Part shown: positions 1 through 8,279 of the stretch, piece after piece | Position numbering within the stretch: position 1 is the first letter of the stretch | Layout: each line of letters begins with the position of its first letter | Position numbers and translations under genes: made by a program | Notes under the pieces: model-generated | Told to the model about the DNA's origin: nothing | Seen by the model: the letters and a program-made list of their open reading frames with translations, nothing else | The model's database searches: none | DNA from: Paenibacillus borealis | GTDB taxonomy: Bacteria > Bacillota > Bacilli > Paenibacillales > Paenibacillaceae | Reading direction: 5' to 3' | Assembly (NCBI RefSeq): GCF_000758665.1 | Contig: NZ_CP009285.1 | Location: forward strand, 3,038,001 to 3,102,000 | Length of the DNA stretch: 64,000 bases

Positions 1-15
1 TCCCTGACTTCTGAT

Positions 16-21
16 TATAAT
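16..21 (+). promoter_or_regulatory. Putative -10 element of the amtB promoter
   Basis: A perfect TATAAT lies 58 bases before the amtB start. The matching -35 would fall at or before the window edge, so the promoter cannot be fully checked. Confidence 0.4.
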
Positions 22-42
22 GACATTAAGAGTTTCACGCTT

Positions 43-59
43 TGTTAGAAAATATAACA
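43..59 (+). promoter_or_regulatory. TnrA/GlnR-type nitrogen box upstream of amtB
   Basis: The 17 bases fit the TnrA/GlnR consensus TGTNA-N7-TNACA exactly (TGTTA, seven bases, TAACA). The box ends 19 bases before the amtB start codon. It lies downstream of the TATAAT at 16-21, a position that suits repression by a bound regulator (GlnR-like) rather than activation. Regulator identity and direction are inferred. Confidence 0.7.
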
Positions 60-78
60 TTGGGGAGTGGGGTAAAGT

Positions 79-1467
79 ATGAAAAAAAAGATGTTGATGA
101 TGTTCCTGGCCATGGTTACACTGATGATCTACCCGGTCAGCGCATTTGCAGCTGAGGGTCCGGCAGCACCGGATCTGCAAATCGGACTTGACACTGCGTT
201 TACGTTCCTGGCATTTATCCTTGTATTCTTTATGCAATCTGGTTTTGCAATGCTTGAAGCCGGTTCGGTCCGGATGAAGAATGCAGGCCACGTTGCTGGT
301 AAGACGGTATTGACACTGGCCATTGCAAGCTTGTGTTTCTGGGCACTGGGCTTCGGTCTTGGCTTCGGTAACGGCAATAGCTTCTTCGGCACTACAGGAT
401 TCTTCTACGGTGGAGACACAACGGCTTCCTCGTTCGAATCCCTGGCATTCTCCGATGTAACCCTAAATGTAAAATTCCTGTTCCAAATGGCTTTCGCAGC
501 GGTTTCCCTGGCGATCGTATCCGGTGGTATGGCGGAACGTGCGAAGCTGAGCGTATACATCATCTTCGGAATTCTCTTCTCCGTAGTCATCTATCCGGTT
601 GTAGCTCACTGGGTATGGGGCGGCGGCTGGCTGGCTGAACTGGGCATGCAGGACTATGCAGGTTCCACGGTTGTCCATCTTACAGGTGCAACTGCAGCAG
701 TTGTGGCAACAATTCTGCTCAAACCCCGTCTGGGCAAATTCAATAAAGAAGGTAAACCGGTTATCATTCCTGGTCACAACCAGGTATTCACGGTACTCGG
801 CGTTATCATTCTCTGGTTCGGCTGGTTTGGCTTCAACCCGGGTAGTGCATTGTCCCCTATGGGCGGATTCTTCGGCCACGTGGCACTGACAACGAACCTG
901 GCTGCTGCGGCAGGCGGTCTGGCAGCGCTGATTGCTTCCTGGCTGTACTTCGGCAAGTCGGACATTCCGGCAATGCTAAACGGTGTTCTCGCTGCACTCG
1001 TTGCGATCACTGGCGCCTGTGCATTTGTAGAACCTTGGGCAGCAATTCTTATTGGATTTATCGCTGGTGCATTCACATTCATGACTTCCCAGTGGCTGGA
1101 ACGTGCAGGTCTTGACGATCCAATCTACGCTTTCTCTGTTCACGGTATTGCAGGAATGTGGGGAGCGATTTCTACAGGCTTGTTTGCAACACCTGAGCTT
1201 GTTGAAACTGTTGGTGTTGGTAAAGCCGGTCTGTTCTACGGCGGCGGCGCTCACCAGCTGGGAGTACAGGCGCTTGGTGTAATCGGAACCTTTGCTTTCG
1301 TAGCGGTTATGTCCTTCATTATCCTCTACGTAATGAAACTGGTTATCGGACTGCGCGTAACTGAAGAAGAAGAATTGATGGGTCTGGATATCAGTGAGCA
1401 TGGTACTTACGGGTATCCTGAACAAATGAAACTGATCACAGAATCGGAATCCAAACCCCTGAAATAA
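79..1467 (+). CDS. amtB: Ammonium transporter (Amt/MEP/Rh family)
   Basis: This 462-residue protein is an Amt-family channel that conducts ammonium/ammonia across the cytoplasmic membrane. It starts with a signal-peptide-like segment ending near AFAAEG (residues 20-26), followed by about 11 hydrophobic helices. Family signatures are visible: FMQSGFAMLEAGSVR, GGMAERAK, HWVWGGGWL, WFGWFGFNPGSAL and the FSVHGIAGMWGA segment with its pore histidine. A GGGG-type ribosome binding site precedes the ATG, and a TnrA/GlnR box lies just upstream, consistent with nitrogen control. Unusually, no glnK (PII) gene follows. Instead a GlnD-like nucleotidyltransferase gene starts 33 bases downstream. Confidence 0.96.
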   Translation: MKKKMLMMFLAMVTLMIYPVSAFAAEGPAAPDLQIGLDTAFTFLAFILVFFMQSGFAMLEAGSVRMKNAGHVAGKTVLTLAIASLCFWALGFGLGFGNGNSFFGTTGFFYGGDTTASSFESLAFSDVTLNVKFLFQMAFAAVSLAIVSGGMAERAKLSVYIIFGILFSVVIYPVVAHWVWGGGWLAELGMQDYAGSTVVHLTGATAAVVATILLKPRLGKFNKEGKPVIIPGHNQVFTVLGVIILWFGWFGFNPGSALSPMGGFFGHVALTTNLAAAAGGLAALIASWLYFGKSDIPAMLNGVLAALVAITGACAFVEPWAAILIGFIAGAFTFMTSQWLERAGLDDPIYAFSVHGIAGMWGAISTGLFATPELVETVGVGKAGLFYGGGAHQLGVQALGVIGTFAFVAVMSFIILYVMKLVIGLRVTEEEELMGLDISEHGTYGYPEQMKLITESESKPLK

Positions 1468-1500
1468 TTATATCTTCTACTTAATAGGGAGGCGGACCGA

Positions 1501-2583
1501 GTGGCTTCGATGGAGACAGCAGACTGGAACGAAGATGAAAGATACTTGTCCATCGTAACGGCCGGTTCGCCGCAGGAGCTTAAGGCCAGGCGTACCGCTT
1601 GTCAAAAAGTACTTCTGGAGCAGTTAAATGTTATTCCGGTTGAGGAATGGATGTGCCGGGTGAATGCAATGCATGATCAGATTGCAGGAACGGCGGTACG
1701 TATATGTGAGGCGCAGATGAAGGAGGCGGGCTATGGCCTGCCTCCCTGCGCCTATTCCTTTATTGTATTCGGCAGTGCAGGCAGACAGGAAGCTACGCTG
1801 TGGAGTGATCAGGATAATGGTTTGATTGTAGAAGGAGAGCTGGATGGGCTTAAGAAAAGCTATTTCGAAGCCTTTGGAGCCATGTTGTCCGATGTGCTTG
1901 AAACTGCGGGTTATGAGAAATGCGACGGCAAGGTGATGTGCTCCGAGCCTTTGTGGCGTAAAACACTGCCTGAATGGGAGCATCAGCTGGCGGGATGGAT
2001 GGAGCAGCTGGAATGGGAGCCTGTCCGTTACCTGATCATAGCTTCTGATATGCGCCATGTGGCCGGCAGCGTAGAATTGTCCGCGAAGTGGAAAGAAGTC
2101 TTTCATGCCGGGTTTGCGGACAATCACAAACTGACGATGGCTGTGCTGCGCAATACTGTTCGCCATAAGGCAACGCTTAATCTGCTTGGACAGGTGCTCA
2201 CGGAACGGTTTGGCGATTATGCCGGCGGTTTTGATGTCAAATACGGTCTTTATATTCCGCTTGTCAATATTGTCAGGCATTTGTCGCTGCTGCACGGGAT
2301 ACAGGATTCTTCGACGCTGAAGAGGCTTGAGCATTTGGCAGAACTGGACAAATACCAGCATCTTGAAGAGATCCGGCGGGCATTTCTGACGGCCTTGAAG
2401 ATGCGGGTGAATACGCCTTATACCGTGGAAGACGGTTTGCTTGCGAGCAGTGATTATTATGCGGAGAATGATTTGAAGAATAAGCAGCTCAGAACTGAGC
2501 TGCGGGAAAGTCTGCTGCTGGTCAGGCGTCTGCATAAGGCCCTGCAGCGTCAGCTCCGGTCAGCGGAAAGGAGACAGCCATGA
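1501..2583 (+). CDS. DUF294-type putative nucleotidyltransferase (GlnD-like fold)
   Basis: This 360-residue soluble protein starts at GTG after a GGAGG site. Residues 91-106 carry the pol-beta nucleotidyltransferase motif (GSAGRQEATLWSDQDN), with metal-binding aspartates at about D103 and D105; this matches the DUF294 family (PF03445). The C-terminal half resembles the substrate-binding domain PF10335, including the DVKYGLYIPLVNIVRHLSLLHG-like helix near residues 245-265. The fold is that of the PII uridylyltransferase GlnD, but no HD or ACT domain is present. It sits between amtB and a DnaQ-like exonuclease and overlaps the latter by 4 bases, so the three are probably co-transcribed. The substrate is unknown; modification of a protein or of the transporter complex is a guess. 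Confidence 0.82.
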   Translation: MASMETADWNEDERYLSIVTAGSPQELKARRTACQKVLLEQLNVIPVEEWMCRVNAMHDQIAGTAVRICEAQMKEAGYGLPPCAYSFIVFGSAGRQEATLWSDQDNGLIVEGELDGLKKSYFEAFGAMLSDVLETAGYEKCDGKVMCSEPLWRKTLPEWEHQLAGWMEQLEWEPVRYLIIASDMRHVAGSVELSAKWKEVFHAGFADNHKLTMAVLRNTVRHKATLNLLGQVLTERFGDYAGGFDVKYGLYIPLVNIVRHLSLLHGIQDSSTLKRLEHLAELDKYQHLEEIRRAFLTALKMRVNTPYTVEDGLLASSDYYAENDLKNKQLRTELRESLLLVRRLHKALQRQLRSAERRQP

Positions 2584-3329
2584 AGGAGCCGAACAAAGGC
2601 GGAGGGTTCTGGAACAACCTGAGACAAGGCGGAATGCCATCTGCCATCGCATCCATGAGAGGCGGGGAATCAGCGCAGCAAACAGCACAGCAGATGGCGT
2701 TTATCCGTTCTCTTATGCGCGAGAAACGGCGTCCGGAAGTGCTGCATACTCCGCTCTCTGAACTGGAGACCGTTATATTTGATCTTGAGACTACCGGCTT
2801 CTCCCATCAGGGCGGGGATGAAATTATGTCCTTCGGGGCGATCCGTGTGGTAGGCGAAGAGATTAAGGAAGACGAGTGTTTCTATACGCTGGTGAATTGC
2901 GGGGCGGCGATTCCGGATACGATCACGAAGCTTACCGGAATTTCAGAAGAGATGACCTCCAGTGCGCCGTCTTTGATGGACGGACTGCATAATTTCATGT
3001 CTTTTGTCGGCCAGAGAGTGCTGGTAGCGCATGGAAGCGCTCATGATAAATCATTTCTGAATGCAGCGTTATGGAAAACCTCCAAGGTGCAGCTGACCCA
3101 CCGGGTATTGGATACGATGATGCTGGCCCGCTGGCTGGAGCCGCACCGCAGTAATTATACGCTGGATGAGCTTCTGGCTATCCACGAGATTCCGATTGAA
3201 GGCCGTCATCATGCCCTGGAAGATGCCAAGATGACGGCGAAACTCTGGGTGGATTATATGAGGCAGATTTCCCAGAAGAAACAGGTGGAGACTCTGGGCG
3301 ATCTATATGCGTATCTAAGCAGGACTTAA
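2580..3329 (+). CDS. DEDDh 3'-5' exonuclease, DnaQ/PolC-epsilon-like
   Basis: This 249-residue protein has an N-terminal extension of about 60 residues and then an exonuclease domain. ExoI is VIFDLETTGF with D68 and E70. ExoII lies around VLVAHGSAHDKSFL, and ExoIII is the HHALEDAKMTAKLW segment with its histidine and aspartate. It resembles stand-alone DnaQ epsilon-like nucleases rather than full PolC. The ATG overlaps the stop of the DUF294 gene (ATGA), so expression is coupled. Its 3' end overlaps the convergent JAMM gene by 15 bases. The substrate may be DNA, RNA or a small nucleotide; the sequence does not tell. Confidence 0.85.
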   Translation: MKEPNKGGGFWNNLRQGGMPSAIASMRGGESAQQTAQQMAFIRSLMREKRRPEVLHTPLSELETVIFDLETTGFSHQGGDEIMSFGAIRVVGEEIKEDECFYTLVNCGAAIPDTITKLTGISEEMTSSAPSLMDGLHNFMSFVGQRVLVAHGSAHDKSFLNAALWKTSKVQLTHRVLDTMMLARWLEPHRSNYTLDELLAIHEIPIEGRHHALEDAKMTAKLWVDYMRQISQKKQVETLGDLYAYLSRT

Positions 3330-3785
3330 CGGCACATGCTGCAAGGTATGTGTCTGCGAGGACCCGGCGTTGTCGGGCCGCTGAATAAGGAAGCCATTCA
3401 ACAGCGGAGCACTTGTATGTCCGGTTCCCGGAGAGCCGATCAGGTATACCTTGAACTCAGGCCCCAGCGAAGACAGGCCGCTCAGATCGGCAGGAGAAGG
3501 CCAGGGCGCAGCATGCGGATGGGAGTGGAAGAATCCGACAGGCGCGGGATCACGGTACACGGCTCTGACCCACTCCCCGGGATCAGGCACAAAAGAATGC
3601 AGCGGGTCAGGCGCTACGTTGCGTATCGGCATATAGTTGTCGATACACATGCCACCCGCTGCGGCAGCTCCCAGCAGGATTCCGCAGGCCTCCTGCGGAT
3701 AACAGGACAGCAGATGCTTCCCCAGCATATGCTGTACGGAAGAGCTCAGTCTGATCGACTGGGGGATTCCCTGGCTCGCTGTCAT
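3315..3785 (-). CDS. JAMM/MPN+ (M67) metallopeptidase
   Basis: This 156-residue protein has the zinc-dependent JAMM signature: a glutamate in QEACGILLG near residue 33, then HSHPHAAPWPSPADL (H-x-H-x10-D). Bacterial stand-alone JAMM peptidases of this size usually cleave the C-terminus of ubiquitin-like sulfur carrier proteins or process thiolated intermediates. No sulfur-carrier gene is visible nearby, so the substrate is open. It is transcribed toward the exonuclease gene and their 3' ends overlap. The upstream sequence has an AGAGGGGTGA-type ribosome binding site close to the ATG. Confidence 0.85.
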   Translation of the reverse strand: MTASQGIPQSIRLSSSVQHMLGKHLLSCYPQEACGILLGAAAAGGMCIDNYMPIRNVAPDPLHSFVPDPGEWVRAVYRDPAPVGFFHSHPHAAPWPSPADLSGLSSLGPEFKVYLIGSPGTGHTSAPLLNGFLIQRPDNAGSSQTHTLQHVPLSPA

Positions 3786-3917
3786 ATCTTCACCCCTCTC
3801 TCTTCATGGGATTTCGTCTTTGACGGAATCCTCTTTTTTTATTGGGAATAACGTTTGAAACTGCAGTGAGTGGGGGTACAATAGAGGAAAATCCTCTTAG
3901 CAAAGGAACTGACTCCT

Positions 3918-4478
3918 ATGAAAGCAGTCCACAAACGGAATTTGACCGTTCTGGCCCTGATAATATTTCTGGCCATTCTTGCCATAGAACATAGAAGCAA
4001 TGCTGAACCCAAGGCAGTAGCAGTCCTTCAGCAGCAGGCAGAACCTGAGACCGGTGCTTATGCGGGAAAGAAAGCACCTGCATTCACGCTGCAGGAGGGA
4101 GATCAACGGTATGAAGTCGGCGGAGCCAGAGAGAAAGCGGTAATGCTTAATTTCTGGGCCTCGTGGTGTGATCCCTGCCAGCAGGAAGCTCCGGAGCTGA
4201 ACAAGATGGCTATGAAATACAGCGATGTTCTTGATATCTACGGCATCAATGTTACCAGCCAGGATTATAAGCCTAACGCAGAACGGTTTGTGAAGAAGTA
4301 TATGCTGGCATTTCCGGTAATGTATGATCTGAAAGGCCAGATTTTCGATAAATATAATGGGGCAGTCTTCCCGACCAATGTACTGATTGACAAGAATGGT
4401 GTGATTAGCGAGATTATTCTCGGTGTCCTGTCTGCTGAGGAACTGGAGAAAAAAATTATCGCGTTAACCGGCTCCTAG
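3918..4478 (+). CDS. Membrane-anchored thiol-disulfide oxidoreductase (TlpA/ResA-like)
   Basis: This 186-residue protein has one N-terminal membrane segment (about residues 8-22, rich in Leu/Ile/Ala), then a linker and a thioredoxin-like domain facing outside. The redox motif WCDPC lies in NFWASWCDPCQQEAPEL. The later FPTNVLIDKNG segment holds the cis-proline region. ResA/TlpA proteins reduce disulfides for cytochrome c maturation or spore and envelope proteins. No cytochrome biogenesis genes flank it here, so the partner is unknown. The gene stands alone and ends in a strong terminator. Confidence 0.88.
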   Translation: MKAVHKRNLTVLALIIFLAILAIEHRSNAEPKAVAVLQQQAEPETGAYAGKKAPAFTLQEGDQRYEVGGAREKAVMLNFWASWCDPCQQEAPELNKMAMKYSDVLDIYGINVTSQDYKPNAERFVKKYMLAFPVMYDLKGQIFDKYNGAVFPTNVLIDKNGVISEIILGVLSAEELEKKIIALTGS

Positions 4479-4503
4479 CGGAGCCGTAAGCCATGTGCTG
4501 CAA

Positions 4504-4544
4504 AGCCCCCCGGTGCGAAGTTGAGTTCGCACCGGAGGGCTTTT
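4504..4544 (+). terminator. Rho-independent terminator after the ResA-like gene
   Basis: Arms AGCCC..CCGGTGCGAA and TTCGCACCGG..GGGCT form a roughly 16-bp stem with a 5-base loop, followed by TTTTG. It lies between convergent genes and fits the plus strand best. Confidence 0.85.
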
Positions 4545-4570
4545 GCTTGTGATCATATGGATGAAGGCGG

Positions 4571-6190
4571 TTAGTGATTGACTAAGCCTCTCGGTTCACT
4601 GCTGGCCTGGGTACCTTGATCCAGCGAAATCTGTCCGAGCAGAGCATAGCGCATGGAATCGACCAATGCCTCCCAGCTCGCTTCAATCACATTGCTGGAT
4701 ACGCCTACTGTGCTCCAGGTGTCTCCGTAGTCTTTGGATTCAATGAGTACGCGGACCTTCGCTGCGGTCTGATCCTGCTCGTCAAGCACCCGGACCTTAT
4801 AGTCGGAGAGATGCATATCCTTAAGCTGCGGGAAGTATGTCTGCAGCGCCTTGCGCAGCGCGTTATCCAGCGCATTGACCGGACCATTGCCTTCCGCCGC
4901 AGTATACAGGTTCTCGCCGCCGACCTTCAGTTTGACGAAGGCTTCGGAGACAACAGGGCGTCCGGCGCTTTTCTCCACCAGCATCTTGAAGGATTCGAAG
5001 GTGAACAGCTCGTTCATCTCACCGGTAGCTTCCCGGAGCAGCAGTTCAAGTGAGGCATCCGCCCCCTCGAACTGATAACCCTGATGCTCCAGGTCCTTGA
5101 TCTTATCGATAACCTTGCGGGCCTGTTCGCTGCTTGGATCCAGGCTGAGTCCCATCTCCTGGGCTTTGGACAATACATTGCTCTGGCCTGCCAGTTCAGA
5201 GACAAGCACACGTTGTTTGTTGCCGACCAGTTCAGGGGCAATATGCTCATAAGTGCGCGAATCGCGCAGAATGGCTGAGACATGAATGCCGCCCTTATGG
5301 GCAAAGGCCGCGGTTCCGACATAAGGCTGGTTCACCGGCATGTTCACATTGGCGACCTCGCTGATGAAACGTGCGGTATTGGTTAGTTGGGGCAATGAAT
5401 CCCCCGGAATACAGTAATAGCCCATCTTCAGCTGCAGGGTTGGAATGATGGAGCACAGATTGGCATTGCCGCAGCGCTCGCCGTAGCCGTTAATGGTTCC
5501 CTGAACCTGACGCACACCTGCGCCGATTGCGCTTAAAGTGTTGGCTACTGCAAGCTCACAATCATTGTGTGTATGAATGCCCAGTGCGGAACCCGGAAGC
5601 TGAAGCCCTATGCCTGAGACCATCTCCTGAATTTCATGCGGCAGAGTACCGCCGTTCGTGTCGCACATTACGAGCCAGTCTGCACCGGCTTCGCGGGCAC
5701 GGGCGAGTACGGCAGAAGCATATTCGGGGTTGTTCTTATACCCGTCGAAGAAATGCTCCGCATCGAAAATGACCTCCAGACCCTGACGTTTCAGGTAGGA
5801 GATGGAGTCGCCGATCATGGCCAGGTTCTCTTCAAGAGTAGTCTGCAGCGCAGTATGAACGTGGAAGTCCCAGGACTTCCCGACCAGGGTAGCCGCCGGA
5901 ACACCGGCATTGATCATTCTTTGCAGCCCGTCATCGTGCTCCGCCACCGAATTCTTGCGCCGGGTGCTGCCGAATGCCGTGATTTTGGCATTCAGATGCA
6001 GCTCCTGGACTCTTTTGAAAAATTCGATGTCTTTGCTGTTGCTTCCCGGATTACCGCCTTCAATATAATGGACACCCAGATCGTCGAGTTTCTTGGCAAT
6101 CTTCAGCTTATCATCCGCCGACAGACTGATCCCTTCGCCTTGAGTGCCGTCGCGCAGAGTAGTATCGAAGATGGAGATGGACTTAGACAT
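4571..6190 (-). CDS. cimA: (R)-citramalate synthase
   Basis: This 539-residue enzyme belongs to the HMGL/DRE-TIM family. The N-terminus reads SISIFDTTLRDGTQGEG, with the metal and acyl-CoA site typical of CimA rather than LeuA. A GIHTHNDCELAVAN segment supplies the HxH metal ligands. The C-terminal part matches the LeuA-type dimer domain. It condenses pyruvate and acetyl-CoA to citramalate, the threonine-independent route to 2-oxobutyrate and isoleucine. The start at 6190 is chosen because AGGAGG lies 6 bases upstream; an in-frame ATG at 6229 has no such site and would add a Thr-rich tail. No T-box is visible in the short leader. Confidence 0.92.
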   Translation of the reverse strand: MSKSISIFDTTLRDGTQGEGISLSADDKLKIAKKLDDLGVHYIEGGNPGSNSKDIEFFKRVQELHLNAKITAFGSTRRKNSVAEHDDGLQRMINAGVPAATLVGKSWDFHVHTALQTTLEENLAMIGDSISYLKRQGLEVIFDAEHFFDGYKNNPEYASAVLARAREAGADWLVMCDTNGGTLPHEIQEMVSGIGLQLPGSALGIHTHNDCELAVANTLSAIGAGVRQVQGTINGYGERCGNANLCSIIPTLQLKMGYYCIPGDSLPQLTNTARFISEVANVNMPVNQPYVGTAAFAHKGGIHVSAILRDSRTYEHIAPELVGNKQRVLVSELAGQSNVLSKAQEMGLSLDPSSEQARKVIDKIKDLEHQGYQFEGADASLELLLREATGEMNELFTFESFKMLVEKSAGRPVVSEAFVKLKVGGENLYTAAEGNGPVNALDNALRKALQTYFPQLKDMHLSDYKVRVLDEQDQTAAKVRVLIESKDYGDTWSTVGVSSNVIEASWEALVDSMRYALLGQISLDQGTQASSEPRGLVNH

Positions 6191-6250
6191 GAGTGTCCTC
6201 CTAAAAGTTGTAGTAGTAGTTAAATACACGTATATGAAATGAATTTTTAT

Positions 6251-6259
6251 ATTATAGCA
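6251..6259 (-). promoter_or_regulatory. Extended -10 element for cimA
   Basis: Read on the minus strand the bases give TGCTATAAT, an extended -10 (TGnTATAAT), about 60 bases before the cimA start. The -35 match is poor. Confidence 0.45.
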
Positions 6260-6393
6260 TTTTTACGCGGGAAAGTAACAAAGAACTTTTCACCTGATTG
6301 ACGCAAGGGGCTCTTCTGTAAGTTGACCTCCCGCCCGGTGAAGAGGTATGCTGGCAATAACAATGGAACCCTGAAGATAAGAAGGTAGATACC

Positions 6394-7686
6394 ATGCAGA
6401 ATGTGGATCAATATTATCCGGCAAGCGGCAGGGTTATTCTGCATGTGGATATGAACGCTTTTTACTGCTCGGTGCATGAAGCGGAGGATCCGGAGCAGTA
6501 TAGAGGTAAAGCGACGGCTGTTGCCGGGAGCGTAGAGTCCCGGCGGGGGATCATAGTCACTTGCTCTTACGCTGCACGCAGGCTGGGCATCTCAACCGGG
6601 ATGCAGGTGCAGAAGGCGCTGCGGATCTGTCCATCCTTAATCCTTATTAAGCCGGATTTTCATTTATACCGCAAGTACTCGAATGCATTTATGCAGATTG
6701 CCTACAGCTATACCCCGTTGCTTGAAGCGGTATCGATAGACGAATGTTATCTGGATATTACCGGTTCGCGGCAATTCGGAACCCCTCTGGAGATTGCAGA
6801 GACGCTGCAGCGGCGTATTATGGAAGAGCTGGGTCTCCCGTGCTCGATCGGGATTGCTCCCAATAAGCTGCTGGCGAAGATTGCCTCCGATCTTAAGAAG
6901 CCGAATGGCATCTCTGTGCTGCGGCTGCGCGATGTGCCGTCCGTACTATGGAACAAACCCTGCAACGAGATGTTCGGAATCGGCGGCAAGACGGCCGAGA
7001 AGCTGCGGAAGCTGGGCATTTACAGCATTGGACAGCTGGCGGCTGCGGATGAGGCTATGCTGGTCGGACATTTTGGCGTGATGGGCTCCTGGCTGAAGCG
7101 GGCCGGCAACGGGATCGATCACGGGGTAGTGAACCCGGAGCGGGAACAGAGCAAGTCCATCGGCCACACGACTACGCTGCCGCGGGATGTGGTGGGGCTG
7201 GCGGAGGCGCGCCCGATCCTGCTGAATCTGAGTGATCAGGTGGCGCGGCGGCTGCGGAAGCAGGGCCTGGTCGCAGCTGGGGTACAGCTAACGATCCGTA
7301 CGCCGGATATGAAGACGATTACCCGTTCACGCCAGCTTGAGGCTCCTACAGAAAGCGCTGAAGACATCTATAAGGCGGTCTGTGACCAGTTCGCGCGCCA
7401 CTGGAAAGGCGATAAGCCGGTACGGCTGCTGGGTGTGACGCTTCAGGGCCTGACGCTCAAGGAGGATTCCGCGATTCAGCTGGACTTGTTCGATTACGAA
7501 CGGCAGCCTAAGAAGGAGTCGCTGAATAAGGCGATGGATATGCTGCGCAACAAGTTTGGTGAGAACGCCGTGCTGACGGCAGGCATGCTCACTGACAGCC
7601 ACTCGGCGCGGCTGCGTAATCACAAGGAGCGGGGAACCTCGCTGCAGAAGGACAATCTCAGTGGTGCAGACCGGGATACCGACTGA
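6394..7686 (+). CDS. dinB: DNA polymerase IV (Y family)
   Basis: This 430-residue translesion polymerase carries the Y-family active site: D19 in HVDMNAFY and D116/E117 in SIDECYLD. The thumb (helix-hairpin-helix) region includes FGIGGKTAEKLRKLGIYSIGQL. The little-finger domain follows, and a QLDLFDYE-like segment near residue 370 resembles a beta-clamp binding peptide. It acts in error-prone bypass of damaged templates in the cytoplasm. It is divergent from cimA. No recognisable LexA box was seen in the 200 bases upstream. The tail beyond the clamp motif is charged and probably disordered. Confidence 0.93.
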   Translation: MQNVDQYYPASGRVILHVDMNAFYCSVHEAEDPEQYRGKATAVAGSVESRRGIIVTCSYAARRLGISTGMQVQKALRICPSLILIKPDFHLYRKYSNAFMQIAYSYTPLLEAVSIDECYLDITGSRQFGTPLEIAETLQRRIMEELGLPCSIGIAPNKLLAKIASDLKKPNGISVLRLRDVPSVLWNKPCNEMFGIGGKTAEKLRKLGIYSIGQLAAADEAMLVGHFGVMGSWLKRAGNGIDHGVVNPEREQSKSIGHTTTLPRDVVGLAEARPILLNLSDQVARRLRKQGLVAAGVQLTIRTPDMKTITRSRQLEAPTESAEDIYKAVCDQFARHWKGDKPVRLLGVTLQGLTLKEDSAIQLDLFDYERQPKKESLNKAMDMLRNKFGENAVLTAGMLTDSHSARLRNHKERGTSLQKDNLSGADRDTD

Positions 7687-8088
<402 letters not shown>

Positions 8089-8112
8089 ACCGGTCTTCAA
8101 TTTATCAGTACC

Positions 8113-8162
8113 TAATGTAAGGATCAGATGTAGGGTGAAACTTATATCTGATCCTTACATTA
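8113..8162. repeat. Perfect 17-bp inverted repeat after fer
   Basis: Bases 8113-8129 are the exact reverse complement of 8146-8162, with a 16-base spacer. No T-run follows, so it is not a standard terminator. It may stabilise the fer transcript's 3' end or be an operator. Confidence 0.8.
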
Positions 8163-8169
8163 ATATAAA

Positions 8170-8214
8170 GGCATCTTCTGACCGTGATAAATGCGGCTTG
8201 AGATGTCTTTTTTT
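8170..8214 (+). terminator. Probable terminator downstream of fer
   Basis: GGCATCT (8170-8176) pairs with AGATGTC (8201-8207), including one G-U pair, directly before seven Ts. The stem is short and the loop long, so confidence is moderate. Confidence 0.5.
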
Positions 8215-8279
8215 AATGCCCTGACCGATATAAAATATAACTAAATATTAAAACGAATCATAGACCCCCGGAGGCCAAT

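Noticed and set aside
1624..2535. Minus-strand open frame of about 300 codons opposite the DUF294 gene
   Set aside because: No ribosome binding site or family pattern; the plus-strand nucleotidyltransferase motif is clear.
6191..6393. LexA box upstream of dinB or T-box upstream of cimA
   Set aside because: No GAAC-N4-GTTC type LexA site and no T-box AGGGTGG-like element could be seen in this short region.
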